Shown: piece after piece, positions 25,797 through 36,861 of the stretch | Layout of the letters: the number at the start of each line of letters is the position of its first letter | Position numbering within the stretch: the first letter of the stretch is position 1 | Notes under the pieces: model-generated | The model's database searches: none | What the model was told of the DNA's origin: nothing | What the model saw: only the letters and a program-made list of their open reading frames with translations | Program-made: the position numbers and the translations under genes | DNA from: Thermodesulfobacteriota bacterium | GTDB taxonomy: Bacteria > Desulfobacterota > DSM-4660 > Desulfatiglandales > Desulfatiglandaceae | Length of the DNA: 64,000 nt | Direction: 5' to 3' | NCBI GenBank assembly: GCA_028278625.1 | Contig: JANQDY010000183.1 | Span: forward strand, 18,235-82,234

Positions 25797-26190
25797 TCTT
25801 CTCTACGTACACACCCTTACTTACATTCTCGATCTTATCCTGCTTTCTGAGCCTGTAAAGGATGTTGCTCAACTTCTTTTTATCGTAGCCGGTCTTTTCG
25901 CACAGCTCGTCCATACTGATGGGCCCGTCTGCGGCAACAACGGTCTCATAGACCGCCTCTGTTGCATTTATGGCAGGCTTTTCCGGGATATCCGGGGCCT
26001 CAGCACTTTCTTCTTCCTCCTCAGGCATATAGCTCTCTTCGGCGGCCGGTTCACCCTCTACCCCCGAATCCGGTTCCTCCTTTGAAGCGTCCACGTAACT
26101 GTCCAGTTTGTCTGCGATGGCATTCACACCCTGGGCCAATGTCCTCAAACCTTCACCAAACGTTTTCATGAGTATTTCCAGCTCTTTCAT
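25789..26190 (-). CDS. Small protein with C-terminal winged-helix domain, first gene of the Etf operon
   Basis: A 133-residue protein; ATG 26190 with GGAGG eight bases upstream is chosen over the longer frame starting at 26352. The N-terminus is helical (MKELEILMKTFGEGLRTLAQ), the middle is Glu/Pro-rich and disordered-looking, and residues about 80-130 form a winged helix (DGPISMDELCEKTGYDKKKL, SNILYRLRKQDKIENV). It could be a DNA-binding regulator of the operon or an unrelated helical protein. No name is justified. Confidence 0.7.
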   Translation of the reverse strand: MKELEILMKTFGEGLRTLAQGVNAIADKLDSYVDASKEEPDSGVEGEPAAEESYMPEEEEESAEAPDIPEKPAINATEAVYETVVAADGPISMDELCEKTGYDKKKLSNILYRLRKQDKIENVSKGVYVEKNG

Positions 26191-26303
26191 TGCCCCGATC
26201 CTCCTTCCTTCCCATTGATTCATATGTTGTAGGTCATAGCAGGTAAATCTTTGCTTTTCAATGAAAAAAACGGTATCCTGACAATTATTTGACCCCAAAC
26301 ACC

Positions 26304-26318
26304 TGCCCCGTTGGGGCA
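26304..26318. promoter_or_regulatory. Palindrome before the Crp/Fnr gene
   Basis: TGCCCC-GTT-GGGGCA, perfect 6-base arms, 21 bases before the ATG at 26339, where an autoregulatory operator would block transcription or translation. It differs from the classic FNR site. Confidence 0.45.
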
Positions 26319-26338
26319 ATGTCATTGAGGACGCAAAA

Positions 26339-27028
26339 ATGACGAAAGACATTGAAATTATATCAAAAACCCTTATTTTCGAAGGGCTTTCCCGACAGTA
26401 CCTGGAAAAAATAGACGCGCTGGCCGTATCCAGAAATTATCCAAAGGGTGAAACCATTTTCATGGAGCAGGATGAGGGAATCGGTTTCTATCTGGTAGCG
26501 GAAGGGCTGGTGAAGGTCTTCAAGGTATCGGCTTCGGGAAAGGAGCAGATTCTTCACGTATTCGGACCAGGAGAACCGATTGGAGAAGTTCCGGTGTTTT
26601 CCGGCCGAAGATTCCCTGCCAACGCGGAAGCCATTCAACCATCGCGCCTTCTCTTTTTCCCAAGAGCAGCCTTTCTTGAATTAATTACGGCCCACCCGTC
26701 CCTTGCATTGAACATGCTTGCGGTATTGTCCCGGCGCCTTCGACAATTCACCCAGCAGATTGAAAACCTTTCCCTCAAAGAAGTCCCGGCCCGTCTTGCA
26801 GCCTACCTGCTTTACCTTTTACAGGAACAGGGGAAAGAAGATGTTGTGGAATTGGGAATTTCAAAAGGTCAGTTGGCAAGCTTGCTGGGAACGATTCCAG
26901 AAACCCTGTCCCGAATCCTCGGGCGAATGAACCGGCAGGGTCTCATCGAAACAAAGGACCGCACCATTTGGATTTTGGATGGGGAGTCCCTTGAATCGCT
27001 GGCCGTTGAAGGAAAAAAAACAGACTAA
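26339..27028 (+). CDS. Crp/Fnr-family transcription regulator
   Basis: A 229-residue protein with an N-terminal cyclic-nucleotide-binding-type beta roll (about 10-130; FGPGEPIGEVPVFSGRRFPA), a dimerisation helix, and a C-terminal HTH (about 170-215; ISKGQLASLLGTIPETLSRI). There are no Cys residues, so it is not an FNR-type oxygen sensor; the DNR-like heme/NO class or a cAMP-independent type is possible. Divergent from the Etf operon and followed by rpmB. Confidence 0.9.
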   Translation: MTKDIEIISKTLIFEGLSRQYLEKIDALAVSRNYPKGETIFMEQDEGIGFYLVAEGLVKVFKVSASGKEQILHVFGPGEPIGEVPVFSGRRFPANAEAIQPSRLLFFPRAAFLELITAHPSLALNMLAVLSRRLRQFTQQIENLSLKEVPARLAAYLLYLLQEQGKEDVVELGISKGQLASLLGTIPETLSRILGRMNRQGLIETKDRTIWILDGESLESLAVEGKKTD

Positions 27029-27109
27029 GTGGAAAATCTCTTGCTATTCTTGAAGAAATCGGTTAGAAAGATGGATTATAATAATGTCCGTTCGGGAGGA
27101 AACATTCAA

Positions 27110-27322
27110 ATGTCAAGAGTTTGCGATATCTGCGGCAAAAAACCGCTTGTCGGTTATAACGTCAGTCACGCCCATAACAAGACCAAAAAACGGTGGTACC
27201 CCAATCTCCAGAGCGTCAAGACCATGAAAAACGGTCAGGCAGTCAGAATAAAGGCGTGTACCAGTTGCATCAAATCCGGACTTGTTGAAAAGCCCGTAAA
27301 GAAGACTTCTCAAGCTTCCTGA
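27110..27322 (+). CDS. rpmB: 50S ribosomal protein L28
   Basis: A 70-residue protein from ATG 27110 with GGGAGG upstream; the longer in-frame start at 27029 has no ribosome site. Typical L28 features: [31 protein letters not shown], and a second Cys pair (CTSC), i.e. the zinc-binding form. Its last 13 bases overlap the convergent rel gene. Confidence 0.95.
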   Translation: MSRVCDICGKKPLVGYNVSHAHNKTKKRWYPNLQSVKTMKNGQAVRIKACTSCIKSGLVEKPVKKTSQAS

Positions 27323-29460
27323 AGGCGTTCGACCGCCAACACGTTTCTCACCCTTTTGATGGACCGGATAATGTCCTGAAGCTGGTCATAATCCTCCACC
27401 TCAATCGTAAAAAGAGCGATGCCTTTATTGTCCACCGTGGTTTTGGCTTCCGCCTGGATGATATTGGCATCCTTCTGGCTGAAGATAGTGGTGATATCCG
27501 CCAGGATACCCTTTCCCTCCACCGTGCTCACCCGCAATCTGGCCGGGTAAACGGTTTTTTCCGGAGGCTCCCAGGAAACCGCCACCAGGCGGTCGGGATC
27601 AGCTTCCATGACATGACGACAATTTTTGTTATGAATGGCCACGCCGCTGCCGCGGGTAATGTATCCGATCACCTTTTCACCGGGAATCGGCTGGCAGCAC
27701 TTGGCGAAATGGAGGAGCATATCCCTCACGCCGTCCACCTTGATACCCGTGTCCCCTTTTGGGCGGGTTAACCGGCTGACCATCTTGCTGACCAGCCCCT
27801 GTGGACCTTCCTCTTTTTCCGTCAACTTGGGTCTTAAACGCCCCACCACCTGATTGGCGGAAATCTTCCCGAAACCGATCTCCGCAATCAGGTCTTCTCC
27901 CGTCTGAAAAGAGAATTCCTTCGCCACCGCATCCACCTGCTCGCTTTTGAGCAGATTGGGAACCGTCAGCCGCTCCTGCTGCAGGGCTTTTTCCAGAATA
28001 CTCTTTCCCAAACTAATGCTCTCTTCCTTCCCCTGGGTTTTAATCCACTGGCGGATCTTGGTTTTTGCCTTTGGGGTTTTGACGAAATTGAGCCAGTCCT
28101 TGCTGGGGTGCTGTTTTGGTGAAGTGATCACTTCAACGATATTGCCGTTTTTCAACTCGGCCCTAAGTGGCACCATTCGGCCGTCTACCTTGGCCGCGGT
28201 GCACTTTTCACCCACCTCCGAATGGATGCTGTAGGCAAAATCGATCATGGTGGCCCCCTTCGGAAAGGATTTGACTTCGCCCCTAGGGGTAAAGACATAG
28301 ACCTCATCCGGGAAAAGGTCCATTTTCACGGTATCCAGAAACTCCTGAGGATCTTCAAGGCTTTTCTGCCAGTCCAGCATTCGTTTAAGCCAGGCAAACC
28401 GCTTTTCATCCGCCTTTCTGGCCCCTTTTCCTTCCTTGTACTTCCAGTGGGCCGCAATGCCGCTCTCGGCGACCCTATGCATCTCCCAGGTTCTGATCTG
28501 AACTTCCATTCTCTCTTTCATGGGACCGAAAACGGTGGTGTGCAGGGATTGATACATATTGGCCTTGGGAACGGATATGTAGTCCTTGATGCGGCTGCTG
28601 ACCGGTGTCCAGATGGAATGGATATGACCCAGGGCCTCATAGCATTCTTTGATGCTGTTGACGATCACCCGGAAAGCCAGGATATCATATACCTGGTTCA
28701 CTTCCAGGTCCTGGGCCATCATCTTCTTGTATATGCTGTAAAAGTGTTTCTGCCTTCCTCTGATGTTGGCTGTGATATTGGCGTTGGCCAGTTCTTCGGT
28801 CAGGGTATCCTGAACGCGCTTCATGAAATCTCCCATCTCGCTTTGACGTCGTGCCGTCAGGCTTTTGATGCTGGCATAGATTTCAGGCTCCAGATAGAAC
28901 AGGCACAGGTCTTCGAGGCTCGATTTTATCCAGTGAATTCCCATTCTTCCGGCCAGGGGCGCATAAATGTCCAGTGTCTCGGTGGCGATTGTCTGCTGCT
29001 TTTCCTCAGACTGGAATCCGAGGGTGCGCATGTTGTGGAGACGATCAGCCAGTTTTACGAGAATGACACGAATATCCGTGCTCATGGCGAGAATCATCTT
29101 GCGAACGTTTTCCGCCTGACGCTGCTTGGAGCTTTTGAAATGGATTTTGCTGATTTTCGTGACACCGTCAACGATATTGGCGGTCTCTTCCCCAAAAAGC
29201 GCCTTTATTTCTTCAAGATCCGCATGGGTATCTTCAATAACGTCGTGGAGCAGCCCCGCTGCGATACATACCACATCCATTCGCAGCTGGCTCAATATAT
29301 AGGCGGCCTCCAGGGGATGGGAAAGATAGGGCTCTCCTGACAGACGGATCTGGCCCTGGTGTACCTTGGCAGAGTACACATAGGCCTTTTCGATCAGTTC
29401 AATGTCCGCTTTGGGATGGTAGCTGAGAACCTGGGAGGTAATGTCATTTAAGCGAATCAT
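27310..29460 (-). CDS. rel: Bifunctional (p)ppGpp synthetase/hydrolase
   Basis: A 716-residue long RSH protein. The hydrolase HD domain is intact (residues about 45-150: [30 protein letters not shown]). The synthetase domain (about 240-350) includes [28 protein letters not shown] and [12 protein letters not shown] (about 395-455) and ACT (about 640-716) domains complete it. Both catalytic halves look active, so it probably makes and degrades (p)ppGpp. AAGGA precedes the start inside proS; the genes overlap by 17 bases. Confidence 0.96.
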   Translation of the reverse strand: MIRLNDITSQVLSYHPKADIELIEKAYVYSAKVHQGQIRLSGEPYLSHPLEAAYILSQLRMDVVCIAAGLLHDVIEDTHADLEEIKALFGEETANIVDGVTKISKIHFKSSKQRQAENVRKMILAMSTDIRVILVKLADRLHNMRTLGFQSEEKQQTIATETLDIYAPLAGRMGIHWIKSSLEDLCLFYLEPEIYASIKSLTARRQSEMGDFMKRVQDTLTEELANANITANIRGRQKHFYSIYKKMMAQDLEVNQVYDILAFRVIVNSIKECYEALGHIHSIWTPVSSRIKDYISVPKANMYQSLHTTVFGPMKERMEVQIRTWEMHRVAESGIAAHWKYKEGKGARKADEKRFAWLKRMLDWQKSLEDPQEFLDTVKMDLFPDEVYVFTPRGEVKSFPKGATMIDFAYSIHSEVGEKCTAAKVDGRMVPLRAELKNGNIVEVITSPKQHPSKDWLNFVKTPKAKTKIRQWIKTQGKEESISLGKSILEKALQQERLTVPNLLKSEQVDAVAKEFSFQTGEDLIAEIGFGKISANQVVGRLRPKLTEKEEGPQGLVSKMVSRLTRPKGDTGIKVDGVRDMLLHFAKCCQPIPGEKVIGYITRGSGVAIHNKNCRHVMEADPDRLVAVSWEPPEKTVYPARLRVSTVEGKGILADITTIFSQKDANIIQAEAKTTVDNKGIALFTIEVEDYDQLQDIIRSIKRVRNVLAVERLQEA

Positions 29461-31171
29461 ACAGATCCTTCACCGCATCGTGAACCGCAATTCCGGCACT
29501 GTCCAGGGGGACGGTGAAACTCTCTTTTTCCGACCGAAGCTTCACTTCCACTTCCCCGTTTTTAAGGCCCCGTGAGCCCACGGTGACACGTACCGGTATT
29601 CCCAAGAGATCGGCATCGTTGAATTTGACCCCTGCCCGTTCATCCCGGTCATCCAAGAGCGCATCGACACCTTTTTTCATGAGATCCTCATAGATGCCGG
29701 TAGCCGCTTTCACCACCGCTTCATTATGCATCTGCAGCGGCAGGATGGAAACTTCGAAAGGGGCCACCGGAATGGGAAAAACGATACCCATGTCATCATG
29801 ATTCTGTTCAATGGCGGCTGCCACGGTCCGGCCGATGCCGATGCCATAGCAGCCCATGATCATGGGAAGCTCTTTTCCCTGTTCATTCAAGAAGACCGCT
29901 TTCATGGCTTCGCTGTACTTGACACCCAGTTTGAACACATGCCCAACCTCAATGCCTCTCCCGAATGCGATGGCGGCGCCACAGCGGGGACACGGATCCT
30001 CCGGCAGGATGGTCCGCAAATCACCAAAAGAGGAGACGCTGAAATCCCTTTTGAGATTCACATTGATCAGATGAAGGTCTTTTTGGTTCCCTCCCACCAC
30101 GAAATTCTTCATGGTTTTTATCGCATTGTCGGCCACAATCCTGATCTTCAACGCCACGGGTCCCGCAAAGCCCATGGGAGCACCGGTGGTCTCTAAAACG
30201 ATCCGTTCAGGGGCCATTTCAACGGACTGGGCGTCCAATGCGTTCTTGAGCTTGGCTTCATTGAGTTCGTGGTCGCCGCGAACGAGCACCGCCACCGGTT
30301 CATCATCCACCAGATAAACAAGGGTCTTTACCAGATCCTGGGGTGTAACTCTAAGGAAACGGGCCACTTCTTCAATGGTTCGCTGATCCGGCGTATCCAC
30401 CCTCGCCATCGCCTCAAAACCAGCCGGATCGGGTTGGGTCGTATTCGTTTCTTCGGTCACTTCCGCCCGTTCAAGATTGGCCGCATAATCACAGGCCGTG
30501 CAGTTGATGATCTGATCCTCACCGGAGTCGGCCAGCACCATGAATTCATGGGAATAGCTGCCGCCGATGGTACCGGAGTCGGCCTCGACGGCACGGAATT
30601 TCAGACCGCATCTCTTGAATATTCGCTCATATGCCTCGCACATGGCTTCGTAGCTTTTGTTGGCGCCCGCTTCATCCACATCAAAGCTGTAGGCATCTTT
30701 CATGATGAACTCGCGGCCCCGCATAATGCCGAACCGGGGACGGATTTCATCCCTGAACTTGGTCTGAATCTGGTAAAGGTTGATGGGCATCTGTTTATAG
30801 GAATGGATCTCTTTTCGCACCAGATCCGTGATCACCTCTTCGTGGGTGGGCCCCATGCACGCATCCCTGTCATGGCGATCCTTGAAACGCAGCAGTTCCC
30901 GGCCGTAATATTCCCACCGTCCACTCTCCTGCCATAATTCGGCCGGTTGAACCGCCGGCATGAGCACCTCGATGGCACCGGCCCGATTCATTTCCTCCCG
31001 CACGATATCTTCCACCTTCCGAATGGACTTAAGCCCGACGGGAAGGTAGGTGTAAATACCCGATGTCAGTTTTTTTATCATGCCGGCCCGAATCATTAAC
31101 TGATGGCTGATGATTTCGGCATCCGCCGGCACTTCTTTTTTTGTAGGAACAAAGTAATTGGAATATCGCAT
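29444..31171 (-). CDS. proS: Prolyl-tRNA synthetase, bacterial type
   Basis: A 575-residue class II synthetase. [34 protein letters not shown] and [13 protein letters not shown] (motif 2 area) are diagnostic, and [20 protein letters not shown] is motif 3. The YbaK-type editing insertion lies at about 245-380, and the anticodon-binding domain is C-terminal. Middle gene of ispG-proS-rel. Confidence 0.97.
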   Translation of the reverse strand: MRYSNYFVPTKKEVPADAEIISHQLMIRAGMIKKLTSGIYTYLPVGLKSIRKVEDIVREEMNRAGAIEVLMPAVQPAELWQESGRWEYYGRELLRFKDRHDRDACMGPTHEEVITDLVRKEIHSYKQMPINLYQIQTKFRDEIRPRFGIMRGREFIMKDAYSFDVDEAGANKSYEAMCEAYERIFKRCGLKFRAVEADSGTIGGSYSHEFMVLADSGEDQIINCTACDYAANLERAEVTEETNTTQPDPAGFEAMARVDTPDQRTIEEVARFLRVTPQDLVKTLVYLVDDEPVAVLVRGDHELNEAKLKNALDAQSVEMAPERIVLETTGAPMGFAGPVALKIRIVADNAIKTMKNFVVGGNQKDLHLINVNLKRDFSVSSFGDLRTILPEDPCPRCGAAIAFGRGIEVGHVFKLGVKYSEAMKAVFLNEQGKELPMIMGCYGIGIGRTVAAAIEQNHDDMGIVFPIPVAPFEVSILPLQMHNEAVVKAATGIYEDLMKKGVDALLDDRDERAGVKFNDADLLGIPVRVTVGSRGLKNGEVEVKLRSEKESFTVPLDSAGIAVHDAVKDLYDSLK

Positions 31172-31242
31172 AATCCTTTGATTCTCTCCTTATTTCCAAG
31201 TTTTCAGGGTGCAGTAGTCACTGCCCCCTGCCCCCTTAAATC

Positions 31243-32310
31243 TCATTTCGCAATCCGTTTCACTTCCGCAATCAGCACTTCGGCCAATTGGCTTTCCGGG
31301 ATTTTTCTCACAACTTCCCCTTTTTTGAACAGAATCCCCTGCCCCCGACCGCCGGCAATGCCCACATCCGCCTCTCTGGCTTCCCCCGGACCATTGACCA
31401 CACAACCCATGATGGCCACTTTAGGGGAGGCCACGATACCGGACAATCCCTTTTCCACCCGGTCTACCAGGGAGAAAAGATCGATTTCACACCGCCCGCA
31501 GGTGGGGCACGATATGATTTCAGGACCCCTGGACCGCAATCCCAGGCATCTCAGGATTTCATATGCCACCCGTACTTCTTCCACCGGATCACGGGTAAGG
31601 GAAACCCGGAAAGTGTCCCCGATCCCTTCCGCCAGCAAAAATCCGATACCCATGGTGCTTTTGACGGTGCCGGAAATCAATGTCCCCGCCTCCGTAACCC
31701 CCAGATGAAGGGGATAGTCCACCCGCTCACTCATTAATTCATAGGCTTTTACGGTACTCCTCACGTCTGAAGATTTGAGAGCGATTTTGATTTGGGAAAA
31801 ATCGAGGTCTTCAAGAATCCTCACGTGTTCCATGGCGCTTTCAACCATTGCTTCAGGGGTTGGACCACCGAATTCTTTCAGAACATCCCTGTGGAGGGAG
31901 CCAGCATTTACCCCGATACGTATGGTAGCATCGGACTCACGAGCGGCATTCACCACTTTTTCCACGGCCTTGGCCCCTCCAATATTGCCTGGGTTGATGC
32001 GGAGGCCGTGGGCACCGTTTCTCAAAACCCCCAGGGCCAGCCGATGATCAAAGTGAATATCGGCGATGAGCGGAACGCTTACCTGTCCTCTGATTTCGGC
32101 AAAGGCATGAACCGCCGCTTCATCGGGAATGGCCAGACGGACAATCTCGCATCCCGCTTCGCTCAAGCGTTCAATCTGCCGAACCGTCTCTCTGACGTTA
32201 CGGGTATCGGTATTGGTCATGGATTGGACGGCAATTGGCGCGCCACCGCCGATGGGCACATTACCGACATGGATCATTCTTGTGGGTCTGCGAGTACTTA
32301 GAATGGGCAT
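31243..32310 (-). CDS. ispG: 4-hydroxy-3-methylbut-2-en-1-yl diphosphate synthase
   Basis: A 355-residue protein. The TIM-barrel part includes QSMTNTDTRN and LADIHFDHRLALG (as VPLIADIHFDHRLA), and the 4Fe-4S domain holds SCPTCGRCEIDL and CVVNGPGEAREADVG with the three cluster cysteines. It catalyses the penultimate step of the MEP isoprenoid pathway, which supplies the prenyl chain for menaquinone. AAGGAG lies 13 bases before the ATG, rather far. First gene of an ispG-proS-rel operon. Confidence 0.96.
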   Translation of the reverse strand: MPILSTRRPTRMIHVGNVPIGGGAPIAVQSMTNTDTRNVRETVRQIERLSEAGCEIVRLAIPDEAAVHAFAEIRGQVSVPLIADIHFDHRLALGVLRNGAHGLRINPGNIGGAKAVEKVVNAARESDATIRIGVNAGSLHRDVLKEFGGPTPEAMVESAMEHVRILEDLDFSQIKIALKSSDVRSTVKAYELMSERVDYPLHLGVTEAGTLISGTVKSTMGIGFLLAEGIGDTFRVSLTRDPVEEVRVAYEILRCLGLRSRGPEIISCPTCGRCEIDLFSLVDRVEKGLSGIVASPKVAIMGCVVNGPGEAREADVGIAGGRGQGILFKKGEVVRKIPESQLAEVLIAEVKRIAK

Positions 32311-32455
32311 GAAACGATTTAATCTCCTTGATCTTCTTTGGGATCAGTCACTTTGGTCAAGCAAGAATTAATTCAAAGATGATTTGGACCGGCGTGATCA
32401 TTTTCGGCATTCACCAAATTATGGGAAGCCAGAGGTCCTGTCAAGCTGAATGCGT

Positions 32456-34261
32456 CTAATCGGAAAACCATTCCTTCTTCATTTTGACGGTCAGGCCGTC
32501 CGTTTGCATCAAACGCTCCAGCAGACCTTCTGTCTTCGGGAGTTCATATCTGAAAAAGAACTGGAAAGCGTGGTATTTGCCACAGTAGAAATCTTTCTTC
32601 GCGCCGGACAATTCCTCTTTCAGCGCTTTTCTGATGGCAATGGCCTGGAGGAGCCACTGCCATGCCACCGAAATAACCCCGAACAACTCCAGATAGAGGG
32701 TGGCATCGGCGAGGGCGATTTCAATCCCTTTCTCTTTTTGGATAAGCATCAGGCGTTCTGTCACCTGTTGAAGGTTTAGAAGCCGTTCCGACAGCTTCTG
32801 ACCAAATTCCTTCAGTTCCTTCTCTTCCTTGGCCCTAATAACGGCCGTTTTCACTTCGCCCAAGAACAGGTGAAAGGCCCGCCCCTCACGCATGGAGATT
32901 TTGCGAGCCAAAAGATCGATCCCGTGTATGGCGCTGGTTCCTTCATGAATGGGATGAATCCGGGCGTCGCGATAATACTGCTCCATAGGGTAATCATCGC
33001 AATAGCCCGAGCCGCCGAGACACTGAAGTCCCTGGCTGACGGAAAGAACGCCGTTTTCCGATGGATACGATTTGGCCACGGGTGTCAAAAGGTCCAGCAA
33101 AAGAGCATATCTCTCATTCTCCTGGCCATCTGTTGTTTTCATTCGGTCCACATAAAGGCTGCACTGCATTAACAGCGACAGGGATCCTTCAACCACGGCG
33201 CGCTGATACAGCAGCATGCGCTTTACATCCGCATGTTCGATGATGGGAACGGGGGGACCGCTTGGATCTTTCTCCCCGATTTTTCGGCCCTGTTTTCGGG
33301 AAATGGCATAATCCAGGGATTCATAGTAAGCGGCTGAGGCCATGGCGGTGGCACCCAGACCTACGCCGATCCGCGCTTCATTCATCATCTGAAACATGTA
33401 CCCGAGACCCTTGTGGGGCTCACCCACCAGATAACCGCGGCAGTCATCTCGGTCCCCGATGCTCAGTTGCACGGTGGGAGCACCCCGATACCCCAGTTTA
33501 TGGAAAACCCCGGAGACCACCACATCGTTGGGAACCAGTTTTCCATTGCCGCCGATCCGGCTCTTCGGTACCGCAAAGAGGGAAATGCCCTTGACACCGG
33601 GGGGGGCTCCGTTGATCCGCGCAAGCAACAGGTGCACGACGTTTTCCACGGCATCATGGTCCGCCGCCGTGATGAACACCTTCTGGCCGCGAAGATGGTA
33701 ATATCCGTTTTCCGCGGGTTCGGCGGTGGTTGTGATATCGGTTAGCGAACTCCCCGCCTCCGGTTCCGTCAGCGCCATGGTCCCCTGCCACCTGGCGCTT
33801 CGCATATTGGGCACAAACACTTTGTTGAGTTCTCTGCTCCCGAAATTCTCGATCAACCGCGCAGCGCCGTCTATGAGCCCCAGATAGACAGCCGCCGAAT
33901 AATTGGCAGCAAAAAAAATGAACTGGCAGCTGTCCGCAACCACCTGTGGAAGCTGCTGCCCCCCAAGTTCCTCCGGCACGGTCATGGCACTCCATCCCCC
34001 CTGGCCGAATTCCTTTAGAATTCGACCCACGGAAGAATGAACTCTTACGCCCTCATCCGTTAATTCAGGTGGATTCTGGTCCATTTCCCGAAAATTGGGC
34101 CATAACAGTCCACGGGCCAGTTCTTCCGCAGCCTGCAGTACCATATCCAGCATCTTTCGGTCATATTCCCCATAATAGGGATGCCGTGTGAGCGTTGCCG
34201 CATCAAAAACCTCATAAAGCAAGAATTTGAGGTTTCTCATGCTTACGAATTTTTCCGCCAA
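32456..34261 (-). CDS. Long acyl-CoA dehydrogenase (about 600-residue class)
   Basis: A 601-residue enzyme. The start is TTG at 34261, which has AAGGAG nine bases upstream; the first ATG (34240) has none. The dehydrogenase core contains ALTEPEAGSSLTDI, the flavin-binding SQGLQCLGGSGYCDDYP and the catalytic Glu in IHEGTSAIHGIDLLARK. It carries the extended N-terminus and C-terminal helical domain of the 600-residue family that includes the DmdC-type enzymes acting on unusual acyl-CoAs. Electron acceptor presumably ETF. Followed upstream by the phosphofructokinase gene, 14 bases away. Confidence 0.88.
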   Translation of the reverse strand: MAEKFVSMRNLKFLLYEVFDAATLTRHPYYGEYDRKMLDMVLQAAEELARGLLWPNFREMDQNPPELTDEGVRVHSSVGRILKEFGQGGWSAMTVPEELGGQQLPQVVADSCQFIFFAANYSAAVYLGLIDGAARLIENFGSRELNKVFVPNMRSARWQGTMALTEPEAGSSLTDITTTAEPAENGYYHLRGQKVFITAADHDAVENVVHLLLARINGAPPGVKGISLFAVPKSRIGGNGKLVPNDVVVSGVFHKLGYRGAPTVQLSIGDRDDCRGYLVGEPHKGLGYMFQMMNEARIGVGLGATAMASAAYYESLDYAISRKQGRKIGEKDPSGPPVPIIEHADVKRMLLYQRAVVEGSLSLLMQCSLYVDRMKTTDGQENERYALLLDLLTPVAKSYPSENGVLSVSQGLQCLGGSGYCDDYPMEQYYRDARIHPIHEGTSAIHGIDLLARKISMREGRAFHLFLGEVKTAVIRAKEEKELKEFGQKLSERLLNLQQVTERLMLIQKEKGIEIALADATLYLELFGVISVAWQWLLQAIAIRKALKEELSGAKKDFYCGKYHAFQFFFRYELPKTEGLLERLMQTDGLTVKMKKEWFSD

Positions 34262-34275
34262 AACGTCTTGCTCCT

Positions 34276-35454
34276 TTAGTACAGAAACATCGGTTTTCCG
34301 CCCACATGCATCACTTTGGGGCGATAAGCCTCCACATCGTAGAGTTCTCTCACATCGACCCGTTTCTGGCCGGTGCTGATGCTTCCAAGGGGAATATCCG
34401 TGTACACGCCGCCGCTCAAAGCGACAAGCCGGCCAAAAACCCCTTTCATAAAGAGGTCGATGGCCATATTGGCGTAATTGACCGCCACCATCAGATCCAG
34501 AGAATCCGGCGTACCGCTTCTCATCAAGTATGAAAGCCTCTGGTTCAAGACATCCTCACCCGTCAATTTTTTGAGGATTTCCCCGGTCTCCTCACCGATA
34601 CCGCCCAGCCTGCGGTGTCCGTAGGCATCGGACTCTCCCGAGAGTGCCATTTTGCCGCCCACGAACCGCGCCCCTTCCGATATGGTGATCATAACGTAGT
34701 TCTTGGGATTGGCTTTTTTGTCTTCCATGATCAGTTTGGCCAGCTTTTCAGGGTCAAAAGGGACTTCGGAAATAATGGCGCGCTCAACACCCGCCAGGTA
34801 GGCGCTGATGAGCGACGTTTCCCCGCAGTAGCGGCCAAAAAGCTCTATAACGGCAATCCGTTCATGGGAACCGGCACAGGTTCTGAGGGCGTGAATGAAA
34901 CCGACCCCCCTCGTCACTGCCGTGGAAAACCCGATGCAGTAATCGGTTCCGAAAACGTCGTTATCCATGGTCTTTGGAATGGCAATCACGGGGAACCCGG
35001 CGCTTGACAGTTTGTCCCCAAAACTCAAGGTATCGTCTCCGCCGATGGGAATCACCGCATCAACCCCCAGATGCTCCAGATTCTTAATGCAGTGGGCGGT
35101 GAAGTCGATCTTTTGGTCATCGGATTCAAAGCTGTCTTTCAGGAAATCGGGCACATCTTTTTTCCTCGCCGCTCCCGGATTCGTACGGGAAGTGTGCAGA
35201 TATGTGCCGCCGTCACGATCAATGGTTCGCACCTCCGCTTTGTTGAAATCATGAACGCAATGGTCCGCTTCCGGGCCTGTAACATCCGGATGATACTCCA
35301 GGAGGCCGGCCCAGCCCCTGCGAAAACCAAGCACCTTAATCCCTTCATCAACCCCTCGGCAAACCAGCGTTTTGATGCAGGGATTGAGTCCAGGAACATC
35401 TCCGCCGCCGGTCAAAATGGCAATCACCGGCTTTTTCCCAGTCTTCTTTTCCAT
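34276..35454 (-). CDS. pfp: 6-phosphofructokinase, pyrophosphate-dependent type
   Basis: A 392-residue protein; ATG 35454 with a G-rich ribosome site is preferred over 35499. [11 protein letters not shown] is the phosphoryl-donor loop. [10 protein letters not shown] (second Asp where ATP enzymes have Gly) and PKTMDND (Lys where ATP enzymes have Gly) mark the PPi-dependent class. It reversibly interconverts fructose 6-phosphate and fructose 1,6-bisphosphate. PPi use fits an organism that releases much PPi by sulfate or acyl activation. Divergent from the aminotransferase gene. Confidence 0.9.
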   Translation of the reverse strand: MEKKTGKKPVIAILTGGGDVPGLNPCIKTLVCRGVDEGIKVLGFRRGWAGLLEYHPDVTGPEADHCVHDFNKAEVRTIDRDGGTYLHTSRTNPGAARKKDVPDFLKDSFESDDQKIDFTAHCIKNLEHLGVDAVIPIGGDDTLSFGDKLSSAGFPVIAIPKTMDNDVFGTDYCIGFSTAVTRGVGFIHALRTCAGSHERIAVIELFGRYCGETSLISAYLAGVERAIISEVPFDPEKLAKLIMEDKKANPKNYVMITISEGARFVGGKMALSGESDAYGHRRLGGIGEETGEILKKLTGEDVLNQRLSYLMRSGTPDSLDLMVAVNYANMAIDLFMKGVFGRLVALSGGVYTDIPLGSISTGQKRVDVRELYDVEAYRPKVMHVGGKPMFLY

Positions 35455-35592
35455 AGCCCCCCCGTACAACCTTTCCCGGCCTAAGCATCGGCATCTCATG
35501 TATCAGAGTAAGTAACGTGCTTTAGCGTGTCAAGGTGAATTCATCACTCAAAAAAACCCCGGAACCCGAGCCGCCACCAAATGCGTTTTATA

Positions 35593-35620
35593 TTGACAAC
35601 CCGCCGCGAAAAGCTATGCT
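35593..35620 (+). promoter_or_regulatory. Sigma-70 promoter of the aminotransferase gene
   Basis: TTGACA (35593-35598), 16-bp spacer, TATGCT (35615-35620), 36 bases before the start at 35656; AGGAG follows at 35642-35646. Confidence 0.65.
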
Positions 35621-35655
35621 TATAGGTTAAAATCACCGAATCAGGAGAGCAAATC

Positions 35656-36840
35656 ATGCCCGTATCAGAAAAAATTCAAGCCACTCTGAAAAAATCTTCC
35701 TTTATAAGAAAAATGTTTGAAGAAGGCGCCAGACGAAAAGCGGAATTCGGGCCGGAAAACGTATTTGATTTCAGTCTCGGAAATCCGAATCTGGAACCGC
35801 CGTCCAGACTGAAAGAGATCTTAGGGGACTTGATCGAAAACCCCGCTCCCGCAAGGCACGCCTATATGCCCAATGCCGGGTTTCCCGGGACCCGCAAAGC
35901 GGTGGGCGATTTCTTGAGCTCTTACAACGACGCAACTTTTTCGGCGGATGATATCGTCATGACCGTGGGTGCCGGAGGCGGCCTCAACGTGGTCTTTAAG
36001 ACGATTATCAATCCGGGAAATGAAGTTATCATTCCAAAACCCTATTTTGTGGAGTACGATTTTTATCTGGACAATCATCAGGGATTGGTGCACCGGGTGC
36101 CCACAAAGGAAGACTTTTCCTTTGACATTGACGCCATCGAAGAAGCCATTAACGAACAGACAAAAGCCGTTTTGATCAATTCCCCCAACAATCCCACAGG
36201 CAAGGTCTACGGCAAGGAAGACCTCCGCCAACTGGCCGAATTGCTGACCCATCACAGCCAGAAAAAGGGAAGCCCCATTTATCTCATTTCAGATGAACCT
36301 TACCGCAAAATCATCTATGACGGGATCCAGGTCCCGAGCATTTTTGATGCTTATCCCGAAAGCTTTCTGGTGACGTCCTTTTCAAAAGACCTTTCACTTC
36401 CGGGGGAACGGATCGGTTATGCGGCGGTGCATCCCCGTATGGCTGACAAGGGGACCATCATGGCCGGCATGATTTTTAGCAACCGCACCCTGGGTTATGT
36501 GAACGCACCGGCCCTCATGCAGCGGGCCATCGCACAACTGCTCCATGACAGTGTGGATATCTCACCCTATAAAAGGAACAGGGACATTCTGTGCGATGCA
36601 CTGGGAGGTTACGGTTACGAGTTTCAGAAGCCGGAAGGTGCCTTTTATCTATTCCCAAAATCCCCCATTCCAGACGATGTGGCCTTCATCGAGGCCCTTC
36701 AGGAGGAGAACATTCTGACCGTCCCGGGAAGCGGTTTCATGGGCCCGGGGTATTTCAGGATTGCCTACTGCGTGGATGAATCATCCATTACCCGTTCTCT
36801 TCCGGGATTTGAAAGGGTCATCAAGAAGATCAGGGGATGA
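35656..36840 (+). CDS. Class I aminotransferase
   Basis: A 394-residue PLP enzyme of fold type I. INSPNNPTGKVYG, ISDEPYRKIIYDG and the PLP-lysine motif TSFSKDLSLPGERIGY are present, as is the C-terminal Arg region (GPGYFRIAYCVDES). It resembles aspartate-type aminotransferases; donor and acceptor are not determinable. The NIL-ferredoxin gene starts 21 bases downstream. Confidence 0.92.
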   Translation: MPVSEKIQATLKKSSFIRKMFEEGARRKAEFGPENVFDFSLGNPNLEPPSRLKEILGDLIENPAPARHAYMPNAGFPGTRKAVGDFLSSYNDATFSADDIVMTVGAGGGLNVVFKTIINPGNEVIIPKPYFVEYDFYLDNHQGLVHRVPTKEDFSFDIDAIEEAINEQTKAVLINSPNNPTGKVYGKEDLRQLAELLTHHSQKKGSPIYLISDEPYRKIIYDGIQVPSIFDAYPESFLVTSFSKDLSLPGERIGYAAVHPRMADKGTIMAGMIFSNRTLGYVNAPALMQRAIAQLLHDSVDISPYKRNRDILCDALGGYGYEFQKPEGAFYLFPKSPIPDDVAFIEALQEENILTVPGSGFMGPGYFRIAYCVDESSITRSLPGFERVIKKIRG

Positions 36841-36861
36841 TCCAAAAGGAGAGAAAAAGAC

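Noticed and set aside
28222..29340. 372-codon plus-strand frame over rel
   Set aside because: Antisense to an unmistakable rel gene; no signal or motif.
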